Positions 52,801 through 64,000 of a DNA stretch of 64,000 nucleotides are shown piece after piece. Under the pieces are notes generated by a model. That model worked only from the letters and a program-made list of their open reading frames with translations. It was not told the origin of the DNA and did no database searches. The position numbers and the translations under genes were made by a program. Each line of letters begins with the position of its first letter. Position 1 is the first letter of the stretch. The stretch is taken from positions 346,598 to 410,597 of the forward strand of contig MU867096.1 of NCBI GenBank assembly GCA_033725935.1, read 5' to 3'. The stretch is from Cladorrhinum sp. PSN259. Taxonomy: Eukaryota; Ascomycota; Sordariomycetes; Sordariales; Podosporaceae.

Positions 52801-53265
52801 ACAATCCCGGGAATAACGTACCATCGGCTCGGTCATCCGCATCTCCTGCGCCAAGGCTCCTCCTCGAAGAGTCGTGCTGCCATCTCGGCCATCGAAAAAG
52901 TGTCGCACGAAAGTCCGGACTGCACTCGGGTCGGAGGTTGGGCGAAATGGGAGAAGCAGGAAGGGAAGATCGAGAGCTGTTAGACTAGCGGTTAGCGAAC
53001 GCCTGTGGCACGGGGGCGCTGCGGGGAGCCGCGCTGCTGTGGAGGTTTGGCACAGCAATGCCGAAATTGATGTCATACCTCGCGCTTTTAGCTCTGCACT
53101 GCAGAAATGGATCAACTCTTCCACCTCCTCTGGATCGACGTTGGTACGAGCCCATGCATCATCCCATCGCGGTTTCTGAGGTAGCTGGTTGGCAAGGCTG
53201 TCGAGCTGTCCCTTCTTGGACTTTTTGCCATCTTTGCCCGTCAAGCGGGAAAAGAGGCTTGGCAT
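49806..53265 (-). CDS. MSB1 family protein (cell polarity, RhoGAP-like domain)
   Basis: Five exons: 53265-53079, 52976-52822, 52761-52668, 52608-49963 and 49909-49806 (introns 102, 60, 59 and 53 nt), giving 1061 residues. Start MPSLFSRLTGKDGKKSKKGQ. The N-terminal domain (about 40-450) matches the MSB1/DUF1708 family: DDAWARTNVDPEEVEELIHF, LPFLLLPFRPTSDPSAVRTF, VISGVIKWCWSRLQGGVVGW, DSYELFKVGEQDSN, then FIPLSVDNKARSQIIFDFFD. In yeast Msb1 works with Cdc42/Rho signalling and Bem1 in bud growth; RhoGAP relationship is distant, so GAP activity is not claimed. The middle is Pro/Ser-rich. The last exon matters: removing the 53-nt intron (GTAAGT...ATCAG) changes the ending to TIESRVARIKARVAELTGGQ, a coiled-coil tail, instead of the unspliced QIGETGINIY. 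Confidence 0.88.
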
Positions 53266-56200
53266 TTTGTTCTGATTAGATGTCGTGGATTTAGAAGTGA
53301 ACAATCGTAGACCGGACCATTCGAGATGGAGTCGAGGTAAGGAAAAAGGGAGGTGAGGTCGTGGGCGGTGGGAAGAAGTCGTGGTGATAGAAATACGCTG
53401 CTACAGCACAGCGTCGCGTTGGCGTCTCTGAAAAAAAAAAAAGCAAAAAAAATAATAATAATAAAAAAAGCAGCAGACAATTGGTGTCTGGCCGTCTGGG
53501 GTGTCTCTGGGTGGGTGGGATGCTTGGATGGGATGCGATGCTCGATTCGGTAAGGGTCCCGCTGGTGAGAGAACCTGGAACAGGAAATGTCAAGGGTATC
53601 GAATAAGAGAAGAGGTGAACAGTGAAGCCGTCAAACAACAGGCGGGAAAACGAATGCTGTGAAGAGAGTCGAGGATGATCAGAACAGGTTGTGATGGAAG
53701 AAGGAGAAGGATTTGTGAAGATGGGTGTCCAAAAGCTCTTGTTCTCAGCCGTCAGGGGCTTCTTCGATCGCGGTCGGGTCCCAGGAAATTGCTTCACTGG
53801 GTCAGGCAGGGCGCGTGGGAGTGGTGGGTGCACCTCCAATTCGACGTCAAGGTATCCGTTGGCGGGGGCTAGCCGCAAAAAGCTACATCCAAGGCGCTTG
53901 ATTGGGATTAGCTAACGAGGTGCTGCAGCCCATTCAGGAACAGCACATTTCGTGTATTCGTGAATGATTGATGAGGCTTGGGTCACTTGGGGTTGAGTCC
54001 CAGGTCCTTTATCTTTTTTAAAATGAGGGCGTGTCTCTGGGCGCCGAAAAGAAAAAAGAAATGGAAGCTGACCCGATTCCCGCAGAGGAGAAATCTGTCT
54101 GCCGTATCACAGCAAATTGCGACGACAATCAACGCCGCAATGCTTTAACATAATAACCTGCTATTGCCGATTCAATGGACTTGGTAGATATCCGGGGGAG
54201 AGCGATGAGCATGGCCTTTTCCAGGATCTGTCCACTTGCAATTCGGGCACTGGGCTTGAATCCCTCCTGCCTGACGTTGCTAAAGGGTGGGGTGGTGGAG
54301 GACGCTGAATGGTGGGTGGATGTGAAGGCAGAGGGCAACATCAAGGTGTCGGCCTGTTTTTGTGCCTCCTTGATCTCGTACCTTGTTTCACACTTTCTCG
54401 GTAGAATTTGACACACGTTTTTTTCCCTCATCCTCTTTCTGCTGCTGGAAACTCCGCGGGCTCTTTGGGGTAATTAAGTGCTTCGGACAACAAAAGACAT
54501 GTCTTATAAAACTCCGACTCCCACTCAAATACTCTCTTCTCTCACTCTCATCCATCAGGGATCATGATGCTTCATCTGGTGGTGGGTGGCTTTCTCGGCT
54601 CGGCACTTGCGGTCTGCTGCCGGTTCACTTACACCAAATATGCACCAGTAATATTGCACCAAAACTAAAGGTACCCGTCCTGACATCCACTCCCCTTCCT
54701 CCCCCACACGGAATCGGCTCACCTCCCGTTGCTTGTCCTCATTCATTTTGTTTTTCTTCACAACTTGATTACCCCATCCAGAGTGGAAGATGACGGGCAG
54801 CATATCGACGAGTGCGGGGTTATTAGTATCCCGGCGGGATGGAGGCGCTTTCACATCAGGCCAAATGCACGTCTGCATGGTCCGGCCGATGCCAACTCAC
54901 CCCGTCCCAGGCCTGGTCTGCGAACCGGCACAGACAATCCTGGACCTGGCCAATGAGGATCGCCATTGATTTGTCGGCGGTGATGTGCTGTCAAATTCAA
55001 CACCATTTCCTGCTTTAAAGAGGATTCAATCACATATCCAGCCAACCAGCCCGGGACGCATTGCATTGAGACATTTACCGCCTTTCAGTGGGCGTTCAAA
55101 TAGAGTGATAATCTTGGGTACTGGTTGGACGATATTGAACCCATGGTCGGCGATTGTCGAGGCTTCCTGCATAACGATCAACGACTAACGCTGTAACCTT
55201 GGACCTGCAGGCCCGGTCGTCTCCATGTCTTGCTGCAAGCCGTCAGATGGCATGCTTGGGATTCCCACACACTCACGAACGTCGTGGTCTGGCCTCAATT
55301 CACTGTCGCTTGGTGGTATTCATTGAGCCGGTAACCCACACTCATAGGAATAGTCGCATATGCCATCCGTTCACAATTCGACGCACAACTCCTCATGTCG
55401 GAAGGTAGTCGTTGGTCCCACGATGCCGTCCGTAGCTTGCCGTGTCATTTGTATCTTGAGACCCTTGATCGACAGCCACCCAGCTCTGGAGCCAATGGAT
55501 GTCTTGCATTGAGTGGATCTCCTTTTACACCGTAATCCTCTTATTGACAGTTTTGTTTGTCGAGACTCTTAATCCCAGCAGCCTTGCGGCGGACTCCAGA
55601 CACTTGCCCCAACGCTAGCCATCGGTTGTGGATTTGGCACAGATCAGATGGATGCAGGGACATCTTAGGTGATGTCATATCGGACAGATACTGAGTGGTA
55701 TTACTCGTGCGTCCCCTTCCGTCGTCTCGTTTTCTGAAACAACAGGTCACGCTTCGGCACCATCAAGTCCCAGTGTCACGGACAATAATTCGAAGTCGAC
55801 CTGATCAACAAGACCAGTGGTCTATGATCACCAAGGCATGACTCGATGTGACGGACGGACAAGAAAGTCACCGGCTGGGCAGATGTTCCTTATGACTTCT
55901 CGAACTTTTGATAAGAAGGGTCACTTGTTTCTGGACCCCTTACAGGAGTCCCTCTTTACACCCTCGGATCTGTCAGCCAACCGAAGACCCAGAAGAGCAA
56001 CGATCAAGTCCGTGTGACGGATTGCACGGGTATATATGCCCATAATATGTACTACAGATCGACCAAATCACTCCATACAGGCTAGATGTCGGGTGTTGCG
56101 AACGACTCGAGGCACGACTAACCTTCCGTGTGTTCTGTATCACGAACCCGTTCTCATACAACACAATTCCGTGCACGCGCTTTGGCGAACGAGCCATTGG

Positions 56201-57237
56201 TGAAAAACCGATAGTCATGGGTTTCTATTCATCGACACTTCGCTTTGTACGGCTCTGTACTTGACTCCTCAAGCTCGAGTGCCATGTTAGGTATTTGCAA
56301 TCTGATCGCTGTCGTATCACTGACACAAAGAATAAGAACGGTTCATCTTGATCTGAGGGACTAAGCCAAAGATCAAGCCCGATCTCGAGGATGAATCATA
56401 GCAACAACGACCAGTGAAGCATTTGAAGCGGCGGTCACACATGAAAATGAAATCGTCATTTTATACGCAACACTGCAGCAATTCTTTGTGCGGCTATATT
56501 GCCCGTTTGGATACTCCCCGAAATACAAGGCAAAGACCGGTTATCATAAACCACGACATCCTGCTGTACTGTGGAACTGCTTGATAGAAAACTGAAACTG
56601 AGCCTGCGCGTACGCCATCCACCTCGACCTCCATCATATTGAAAAACGAAAATGAAATGAGATCCGCGGGGCATGTTTGTAAGAATCAAACTTCCCCATG
56701 GCAAGGTCTCTTAACAAACAACAACAGACAGGCATACAAACAACACTCCCGGTGTTCCATGCGGTTATATTCCCTAGGTATCAGACTTCGAATGTGAGAA
56801 TGTGAGAATGTAACAAGACGGAGAAAAAAAAAAGAAGAAAAAAACGTCCATCCCATCCGCCGCTCCCATCCATCATCCATAGTCATCAGATTGTTCCCTG
56901 ATTTTCCCTTAATAATCCTAGCTTCATGATATTGTTTCCCATTCTTTAGTTCCATCAATTCGTAAATGTGTTTTTTTGTGTTCCTTTTGTTTCATCAAAT
57001 CCCAGACAAGCTCATGGAAGACCTGCCACTGCACCTCTTCCGGACAGCTCTAGTATAATCCCCCGGTGGCCAATGATCCATTGGCCCTGCCTTTGCAAGA
57101 GGACGAAAATGTACCTTTTTCTTCTGGCACGCCAGTTTCGCTAGCATACGCCAACACCCACCCCCATACTGGCCCCTACGCGCCGCGGGACACTGGTGGA
57201 ACTTAATCATCTTACCCTCAGAAACAACCCCCCTCAC
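53266..57237. other. About 4 kb without a recognisable gene
   Basis: It lies between the MSB1-family start and the 3' end of UNG1. A 195-codon minus frame (53291-53878) directly upstream of MSB1 is Pro/Phe/Ser low complexity and looks like leader/promoter. A-rich microsatellites lie at about 53430-53470. From 54000 to 57230 I see no domain, tRNA or transposon. It is unusually long for this gene density. Confidence 0.4.
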
Positions 57238-58540
57238 TTACTCATCACTTCCGGTCCCTTCTTCCTCATCCTCCTTAGGAGGAACAACGTTCTCATCGCC
57301 TTCAACACTCTTCTTCTTGTTCTTCCCTTCGGCAGCCAGCTCCCGAACATTAACCTTCTTCCCTGTAACCGAAGCCTTGACGACGGCCTCGACCTTTTTG
57401 GTCACACTATCGCCGTCCCCGTTGAGAAGTGCCAACATCTCCCTTTCGGCCTCCTCATCAAAGCTGTACTGACTCCCATCCTCGTCGCTTCTACCACCGG
57501 CATTTTCACTCTCATCCCCAAAGATGCTTTGCCCCTCAACTAGAGCCCAATCGATCCGTCCTTCCTTTCCGTACCGTCCTTCCAACCACTCATTGGAAAG
57601 TTTAAAATGCTTGCACGTGAAAAATCCTCTGCTGGCGCTGAGCGGGCTCGGATGCACACTCTTGAGGACCAAGTGCCTCTTGGCGTCGACTTTGGTCACT
57701 CTCTTCCCTGCCGGTGTGCCCCAAGCCATGAAGACCACTCCGCGGGTCCGCTTCGCCGCGACGATGTCAATTACCTTTTGGGTGAACTTTTCCCAACCGT
57801 GGTTGGAGTGCGAGTTTGCATCGTGTGCGCGGACAGTCAAGCAGGTATTCAGCAGCAGCACACCGCGCTCTGCCCAGTGTGTGAGCGACCCGCCCTTGTT
57901 GGGCGGCGAGGTGAAGGATGGGTAGTCGTTCTTAAGGCAGGTGTACATGTTTCTAAGGGAAGGGGGTGCCGGAGTTGGTTCGCGGACGGAAAATGCGAGC
58001 CCATGGGCTTGGTTGACGTTGTGGTAAGGATCTTGGCCTATGACTGCCACTCGGACGCTGGAGAAGGGCGTAAGTCTTGACCTGAAGGGCAATCGTTAGA
58101 ATTAGATGAGTACTGTGATGAGAGATGGGGATAATGGGAGATAAGTACCAAGAGTAAATATCTTCTTTTGGTGGGAAAATCTTCTTGCCGGCTGCATACT
58201 CGCGCTCAAGGAAGCGTTTGAGGTCCAAAAACTCCTTGCTGGTGATTTCGTCTCTGAGGTGGACGAGCCAGCTCTCGTGGAGTGTGTCGATTTCAAGTTG
58301 AAGAAGCTTCTTCTGCTCGGCGGTCAAAGATGCAACCCATTTTGCTTTGTCAAACTTGATTGGCGATGGCTCAATTGCAGAAGATGATGCACCTGCTGTG
58401 GTGCTGCTGATGGCCTTGTTTGCAGCTGATGCTGCAGGCTTGGGAGCTCCAAAGAAAGACATGATGTTGCCGTCTTGCTTGACCTTTTTTGCGTCTGCAC
58501 CACCGGCCTGAGAACCGGCCTTACGCTTGAGAGTCGACAT
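57238..58540 (-). CDS. UNG1: Uracil-DNA glycosylase
   Basis: UNG removes uracil from DNA as the first step of base excision repair in nucleus and mitochondria. Two exons: 58540-58149 and 58081-57238, intron 67 nt, giving 411 residues. N-terminal KRK/KKVKQ nuclear signal and a PIP-like GNIMSFF (no leading Gln). Catalytic core: water-activating Asp in VAVIGQDPYHNVNQAHGLAF, AERGVLLLNTCLTV, GVVFMAWGTPAGK and the HPSPLSASRGFF loop. All key residues are present. The C-terminus extends about 110 residues past the usual end with an acidic, Lys-rich disordered tail. The frame is open without a stop to an ATG at 58942; see findings. Confidence 0.95.
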
Positions 58541-60096
58541 CCTGGCGGTTTCGGCCGTAAAGAACCACTGTGAGGAGCGCTGATGTAGCTGGCGGTGGAG
58601 TCGAGGTAGTCGGTGAGAGACGACTAGCCGTTGCCGTAGTGGAGGAATTACACGTTTTTGAAAAAACAAAAACGTGGTGAGTGGAAAGAAGAAAAAATGG
58701 TGGAGGTTGGAGAAAGACGGAGAGAAAGACGGCCTATAATCTTGATAAAAAGAAAGAGAGAAATTGAGAGTTGCGTTTGTGTCCAGAAAGATGCACTCCT
58801 TTACAAATAGAAAAGTTAGGAAAGAGGGAGAGAGAGAGAGAAAAAGGTACAAAGTGACAAAAAGCCGCTGGTTGGTTTCCTGCGGGTAAGTGGTACTGCT
58901 GAATGGAAAAAAAAAAAGGTGTTTCCTGGTCCAATTCGCCAATGGAAATTGTTTGCTTCAAACCTGGAGATAAAAAGGCCTCCAAACAACAGAGAGAGGG
59001 GCCTTAGACTAATGATTTCAGAATTATAGAAAGAGGAGAAAAACCAAGGCAGCAGTCCTAAAAAAAGAAGGCTGGATGGACTGGTTGGCTGGCTGACCTG
59101 AATGGATGATGGTTGGATCGCCTAGAACTAGCCAGCTTTTTTTCTCTCTCTTGACCCCATCCATCAAAGCGCGTGCCGGGTCCGTGTGTAAGACGCGGTT
59201 TTTGGCGTCACTCACTTAAACACGTCCTGCAGGGTGTTTTCACCCTGCCCTGTACTCCGTTAAGTAATCCACTACCAGGCGTTGGTAAGGCAAACCAGTC
59301 CAGCCCTATCGGATCTAAAATACCAAAACTTTTCGAAATCAATTGCGTAGAATGCTTCTTTCTTTAAAATTCCAGCAGCGAATTTCGTGTACCTGTGAAA
59401 CCTCTTAGAGGAAACCCCCTTTCCAGGTTCTCAATCCCATCTTAGCTCAGCCCTTCCAGAAGAGTAACACCATCCGTTCTCCGCGCCTCTGAGCGGAGCG
59501 GCGCGAGCGCGCAACCTGGAATTCTCAGCCCCACGCGATGCGATTGGTCGGTTGCTTCATGCAACCACTTACACGCGGGTCGCGATGCGTGTGTGAGAGG
59601 TTTCGCGAATTCGCAAAACGAAACTTGGCTAGGAGATCCCCCTTCAGCTCGCGTCATCCACTGACACCTCTGTCGCTTAATGGCCCAGTAGAACTTCACC
59701 AAAAGCACCAGCAGCAAGCAAGTGCCCAACTGTCCATGTGACCTACATCATCCGAAACTTGAAACTTGCGCAGCAGGATTTTAATTATCTGACGATGTGA
59801 TAGTGACAGTGATTGCCATAAATGAGCTGTGGAGTACCGTGTGATGATGTTGCTGTTGATATCGGCTTCAGCTAGTTTGCGTGAGAATGGAAATTCGAAT
59901 GTATAAAATTCTATAATGCTGTTATGTACGATGTATTAACCTGAACCTAACTAGTGTATCATTTCACATGTCAAGATATATATATATGTAGCATAAATAC
60001 CCACATCCTCCCCTCGCAAGCCAAAGTACAACTACCCCCTAGCGAGTATGCAAGCCACATATGTCTTCCAAATAAATTATACTTTTTCGACCTAAC
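58541..60096. other. UNG1 upstream region and 3' side of the CDC1-like gene
   Basis: About 1.55 kb. Purine-rich blocks near 58670-58920 form the UNG1 leader/promoter. No other gene, tRNA or clear repeat, apart from an AT run near 59973-59985. Confidence 0.4.
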
Positions 60097-62416
60097 TCAC
60101 CCCTTCCACTGCAGCCAAGCAAAAAATCCCAACACCATCCACGCAGTCCTCCAGACTGTTGTCCACAATTCTGTAATCACAACACCAACAGTCCCCTTCT
60201 TCTGTTTTCCCCTCGAAGAAGCGGCCCTCCATTTGCCCATCATGTTCTTCTCCTCTTCCTCCTCCCTCTCACTCCTGATTTCAATCCTTGGCGCTCCCCT
60301 AGACCGCCCTCCCCCGCTACCCCACGATGAGCCAGGCCAATGACCCGACGACCCCTTTGCATGACCGTGTCCCTTCTTGCCCTTCGGGCTAGGATTCCTC
60401 GCCTGTGAGACCAGTCCATTAGGCCGCATCCCCGGGTGATGAGGGCTAGAACTGAGAGATCCACTACGGTCCCGGGTTCCCGATCCACGAAGGGAATGGG
60501 AGGCTGAAAACCCTGCCGAGGGCAAAGCATACTCGTCATAATCTTCCACCTTGGCCTTGAAAACTGGAAGGAGGTTGGTGACAGATCCACTATTCAGGTC
60601 TGACTCGAGAGCGAAAGGCTTAAGTTTGAGTATAGGCACCAAGAACGCCCGGATCGTGAGAATAACGATGCATACAAACGCTAAGCTAGCATAGCGAATG
60701 TAGTGAGAGAGCTGGTTAGGTAGGATGCACAAATGGGTTTGCATTGTTGGCCGGCTGCCTGCGTTGAGGGGGTTTCCCTCCGAGTCGAGAGGATTGTATA
60801 GGCTGAGAAGCAAGAAGCCTGGCTTGGTCACGCCCATGGCCATGCTTATGCTCTTGACTGTGATTTCGCGGACGTTCCCCCGAGCTTCGGGGTGTTGGAG
60901 CTCGCAGTAGTCATGGTCATCTCCCGAGAAGGCATGGACGACGTTGCCAACCTTCTTCACCAGCTCTGCTGACTGCTGCTCGTCAAGAACATTTTGATAT
61001 TGATATCCTCGCGAAACAGAGATCGCATTGCCATGATCCGGAAAAACTGGCCCGGTCTCGCCCTTGGGCGGCTGTGCTGGAGGTGACCTCTCGCGCATTG
61101 GTCCACACGGCGTTCCCGGTGGTCGGTAAAGAGGTACGTGGGTGAGGAGAATGGTAGGCAGTTCTGGTGCATTCTCACCCAGCGTTGACTGGTCTTTGAA
61201 ATCGGCCTTGTCGAGATCTTCGATTTTATGTTTGAACTTGACTTCGGGGATCTCCCCGCGCATAAAGAGCAGCTCCTTTTCAACCGCCTTTTGCTTCAAC
61301 CATTTCACGTGGTTGAGAAAGAGCTCAGTCGGCTTGTAAATTGGCCTGAGATCGTGCTTTGAAGCCTCCGGTGAAGCTGCTGCACTCATCGAGACGGTAT
61401 CAACCGACACAAAAGTATGGTTTCCAACCACATCTACTCGGTTGCCCTCTCCGAAGTAGGTCTCAAACCTGTTCCTAACAGACATTTTGATTTCGGCCCC
61501 AAATCCGAGGTCGTGGTTTCCTGGAAGGCTTGTAATCATTTTCCTCCTCCTATGTTCAGCTCCTGGCGCAGCCCCAGATTTTATCCAGGGCTTGAGGAAG
61601 ATGTCACCGAACCTTGCATACTCCTTGAGCCAGTAAAGCTCGCCATATTTCTTGTTCCACTTCTTCAGGTATTTCTGTTCGCTTTTGGGATGAGGGCCCC
61701 ATTCTGGATCTTTAAAATCGCCATGCGTCGTCTTCCACTCTCTTCCGCCATCAAACAGGTCTCCAAGAAAGAATGTGCTATCCGGGTCTAGCTGTTCTTG
61801 TAGTTGAGTATAGGACCGTCGCAAGTAGTTGTCGGTGAGTGTTATTGTTAACGACTGAAGGAACCATGGTCGTCCAGGATAAGAATGGGCATCGATTAGT
61901 TGGGGGTCGGCGATGAGGGCGACTCGGTGAGGTGTTGCACTAGTAGGCTACAAAGAAACGAGGTTTACGTTAGCTGTCCATACCTCGAGGATACACAATG
62001 GCGCCACCTCCAAAACACTTCTTGTGCCAAGCGGGGGGATGTCCTACCCAAGTCTCCCAGTTATTCCAATGGCAGTCCTCGACCTTTGAATGGAACACCC
62101 ATCTTTCTCCCCAAAGCAACACAACCACCCATATTAATACGAGCAAATGAGGGACGCTGAACACGCGATTGTACGCCAAATTCTGCCTCGTCCTGCGTGC
62201 CATGGTTACCATGCCAGCCTGAGCCATCCGACGGCCACGTTCTCGCCAGAACCGCACAAGCCAACGATATGACTGTATTACAAATGCGCGAAGCTCGCCA
62301 AACAGTGATCTCGAACTGTTGTCTGAGTAGGAGTAGTCGCGGTACGACGATTGGTTGTATCCGTAGCTTTTGCTGTAGCTGTAGTTGCCATTGCTTTTGC
62401 TATACGGCCGGGCCAT
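60097..62416 (-). CDS. CDC1/TED1-type metallophosphoesterase (GPI-anchor remodelling)
   Basis: This family (yeast Cdc1 and Ted1, human PGAP5/MPPE1) removes ethanolamine phosphate from GPI anchors in the ER-Golgi. Two exons: 62416-62048 and 61947-60097, intron 100 nt (GTAGGA...TTTGTAG, branch GCTAAC), giving 739 residues. Membrane spans: VFSVPHLLVLIWVVVLLWG near the N-terminus, YASLAFVCIVILTIRAFLV and a final AWMVLGFFAWLQW. The metal-binding set is ADPQLID, GDLFDGGRE, LPGNHDLGFG, LLTHVPLYR and FSGDDHDYCEL, in the right order. I chose this intron because it joins WNNWETW to PTSATPHRVALIADPQL, as in the family; the later donor GTATGG does not keep frame. Start may also be at 62497. Which of CDC1 or TED1 it matches is not settled. 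Confidence 0.88.
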
Positions 62417-63781
62417 GTCGAAGTTCTTGTGTAGCCATTCCCCGAAGCCGAAAAGAGAGCTCCGCAAATTCCTTATTGAGACACACCAACGATACACAAT
62501 CCCGCTCGGTCCTCGGTCCGCCTGTTTCTACCGTTGGAGATCGCGAAACACTGGGCTAGTAATCGTTTCCACTTAAACCTGGATCTAGATTTCCTTGGGC
62601 GCCGAGATGGAGTGGTTGGTTCGCCGGATCTATTCGTTTGATCGCCGTGGGGGGATTCAATAAAGGTGAGCAACTAAATAAAAACAAGAAAGTCGGCTTG
62701 TCAACGAGCAATAGTTTCGAAAGGAAAGGAGAAGTTTGATGATGAATATGATTTGCCGCTGTTGAGAATACGAAGTTAATAATGCCCTGGTGGTTTGATT
62801 CCGAACAGCTGGAACAATTCCAAAAAAGAGGTGCTGACACCTGGTCCTGGCAGGGGTGATTCATGGCCCCTTTAACCCCTGTAAAAGCCATCGGCAACGT
62901 GCCGCCCGGCTGGGCTGGAGGCGGGGCCAAGATCTCCAGTCAGCATCGGACACCCCCCTGCCTTTCACCCTTTAAACCAGCAATTTCCCTTTTCTCTCTG
63001 CATACCACCACCACCCACTATAAACAAAAACACAACCAGCACTACGCAACAAGTTTGGTACACAACAAAAGCATCGTCTTTACCTAGCTCTGCACTTCAT
63101 TGTTTGTTAATTGGCTTGGACTCTCACCATACTATGTAATATCCCGACCATCATCTCCCCATCGAATTGGATCAGTCCCCAACCATCCCCACTTCCCCGC
63201 CCTTAACTCTTCTTGGGTTCGTCTGATGTTTCTTGGTTTGTTGGATATCTTGCCAACACTCCGAGATGGACACCGGTGCCGAAGGGTCAACCAGCGCCGC
63301 CCAGAGTGGTACAAAGTTACAGAGAACGGAGCGCTGATACGTATCATGAAAAGTTGAAGAGAGAGGCAGGATCCTCGTTCTATACACGAATGTTAGACAG
63401 TAGAGAATATAGTCATTGTTTGCTTCCATTCCTTCCACCTCTTCCGTGCTCTTGCTCCCACGACATAGAGGTGAAGCCATTAATAAACTAAAGCGTATCG
63501 TAGCAGTCGTGTATAGAAGATACTTTTCCAGTTCGTCGTAATTGGTTGATAAGCATTGACTTAAATCGTAGTCTAGTTGTAATCTAACCTCCTATTCCTT
63601 ATTCTAACCATAATTCCAATCTGAAAAACTAATTTCTATAGGGCCCTGCAAGGACCAAAAAATTGTATGTATATTAAGGCGTATGTGGCGATAAAGTGTT
63701 TGGGATGGAAGTATCGTCTGGAGTCTGTAGGCGTGGTTTTTTGGAAGGGCTAGGCCCAAAACTTTATGGCTTTAGCCGTAG
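62417..63781. other. Right-hand intergenic region, no gene seen
   Basis: About 1.36 kb upstream of the CDC1-like gene. From about 63550 it becomes A/T-rich with TAATAGCT-poor, decayed-looking sequence leading into the retroelement; the boundary cannot be placed. Confidence 0.4.
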
Positions 63782-64000
63782 GCTGTTATATTCGGTAGGT
63801 ACGTTAGACGATACGTATTTAAGCTTATTTCCTTTAATGCGGCCAAGAGCGAGTTAATCCACTTCAATAAGGGCCGTACGCAGTGGCCTAGGCCACTACA
63901 CTTAGTCAACCCTACCGGGCAAGGCCACAGCACTATAAAGCCAGTAGGCTCAGCACGCTTCCTGGGGGTCTTCTTAGATAGGAAGCTCTCGTGGAAAGCC
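63782..64000 (+). mobile_element. Partial non-LTR retrotransposon reverse transcriptase (Tad/LINE-like)
   Basis: An open frame of 73 codons runs off the window edge. It includes AAKSELIHF and ARFLGVFLDRKLSWKA, which match the C-terminal side of the reverse transcriptase domain of fungal Tad-type LINEs (K(T/S)ELIHF and the FLGVxLDRKLSW thumb-region motif). Reading frame is lost at a TAG just upstream, so the 5' part is either truncated, mutated or frame-shifted. The rest of the element should be to the right. Confidence 0.85.

Noticed and set aside
53291..53878. 195-codon frame upstream of the MSB1-family gene
   Set aside because: Pyrimidine-rich leader composition (Pro/Phe/Ser), no domain, ends just before the real start.
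1..64000. CRISPR arrays, prophage or bacterial insertion
   Set aside because: Intron-bearing fungal genes throughout; repeats seen are tandem and have no unique equal-length spacers.

Overview
This window is nuclear DNA from a filamentous ascomycete (Pezizomycotina). The evidence is short introns (53-161 nt, one of 351 nt) with GTAAGT/GTATGT-type donors, CTAAC/CTGAC-like branch sites and CAG/TAG acceptors. It also carries a nuclear complex I 49 kDa subunit gene, filamentous-fungal families (PilB-like eisosome protein, MSB1 family, DUF7053) and a Tad/LINE-like reverse transcriptase fragment at the right edge. I could not determine the species. I reconstructed gene models by hand from open reading frames plus splice sites; where exons are given, the phases were checked and are consistent.

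Layout. 0-13 kb: a serine-rich phosphoprotein-like gene (770-1642, -) followed by about 5 kb without a gene, a BTB/POZ gene (6668-9662, -) and PXR1 (11534-12799, -). 13-26 kb: a dense housekeeping block with an unnamed coiled-coil gene (+), COX17 (-), a tRNA-like element, TEL2 (-), UBA3 (+), RPC40/AC40 (-) and the complex I 49 kDa subunit (+). 26-30.7 kb: a fungal protein built partly of 21-bp coding repeats, headed by an array of about 160-bp tandem repeats, then homopolymer tracts around an assembly gap. 30.7-45 kb: COQ6 (-), a DUF7053 gene (+), a GCK/Ste20-like kinase (+), SUA5 (+), RET3 (-), MCM4 (+) and a PilB-like gene (-). 45-64 kb: a small His-rich ORF, tRNA-Val(AAC), OST1 (-), an MSB1-family gene (-), about 4 kb without genes, UNG1 (-), a CDC1/TED1-type phosphodiesterase (-) and the retroelement fragment.

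The genes do not form a biosynthetic cluster or defence island. They are housekeeping functions: respiration (COX17, 49 kDa subunit, COQ6), replication and repair (MCM4, UNG1, TEL2), NEDD8 activation (UBA3), RNA polymerase I/III (RPC40), nucleolus/telomerase (PXR1), tRNA modification (SUA5), ER-Golgi work (RET3, OST1, CDC1-like) and cortex/polarity (PilB-like, MSB1-like, kinase). Several are divergent pairs sharing promoters (PXR1/coiled-coil gene, TEL2/UBA3, RPC40/49 kDa, COQ6/DUF7053, RET3/MCM4). I saw no clear new system. The least ordinary signals are short tandem repeats inside coding sequence in three genes (12-, 15- and 7-residue units), a shared SLIDLD motif in two of them, the non-coding satellite abutting the 26-28 kb gene, and a set of very small terminal exons.
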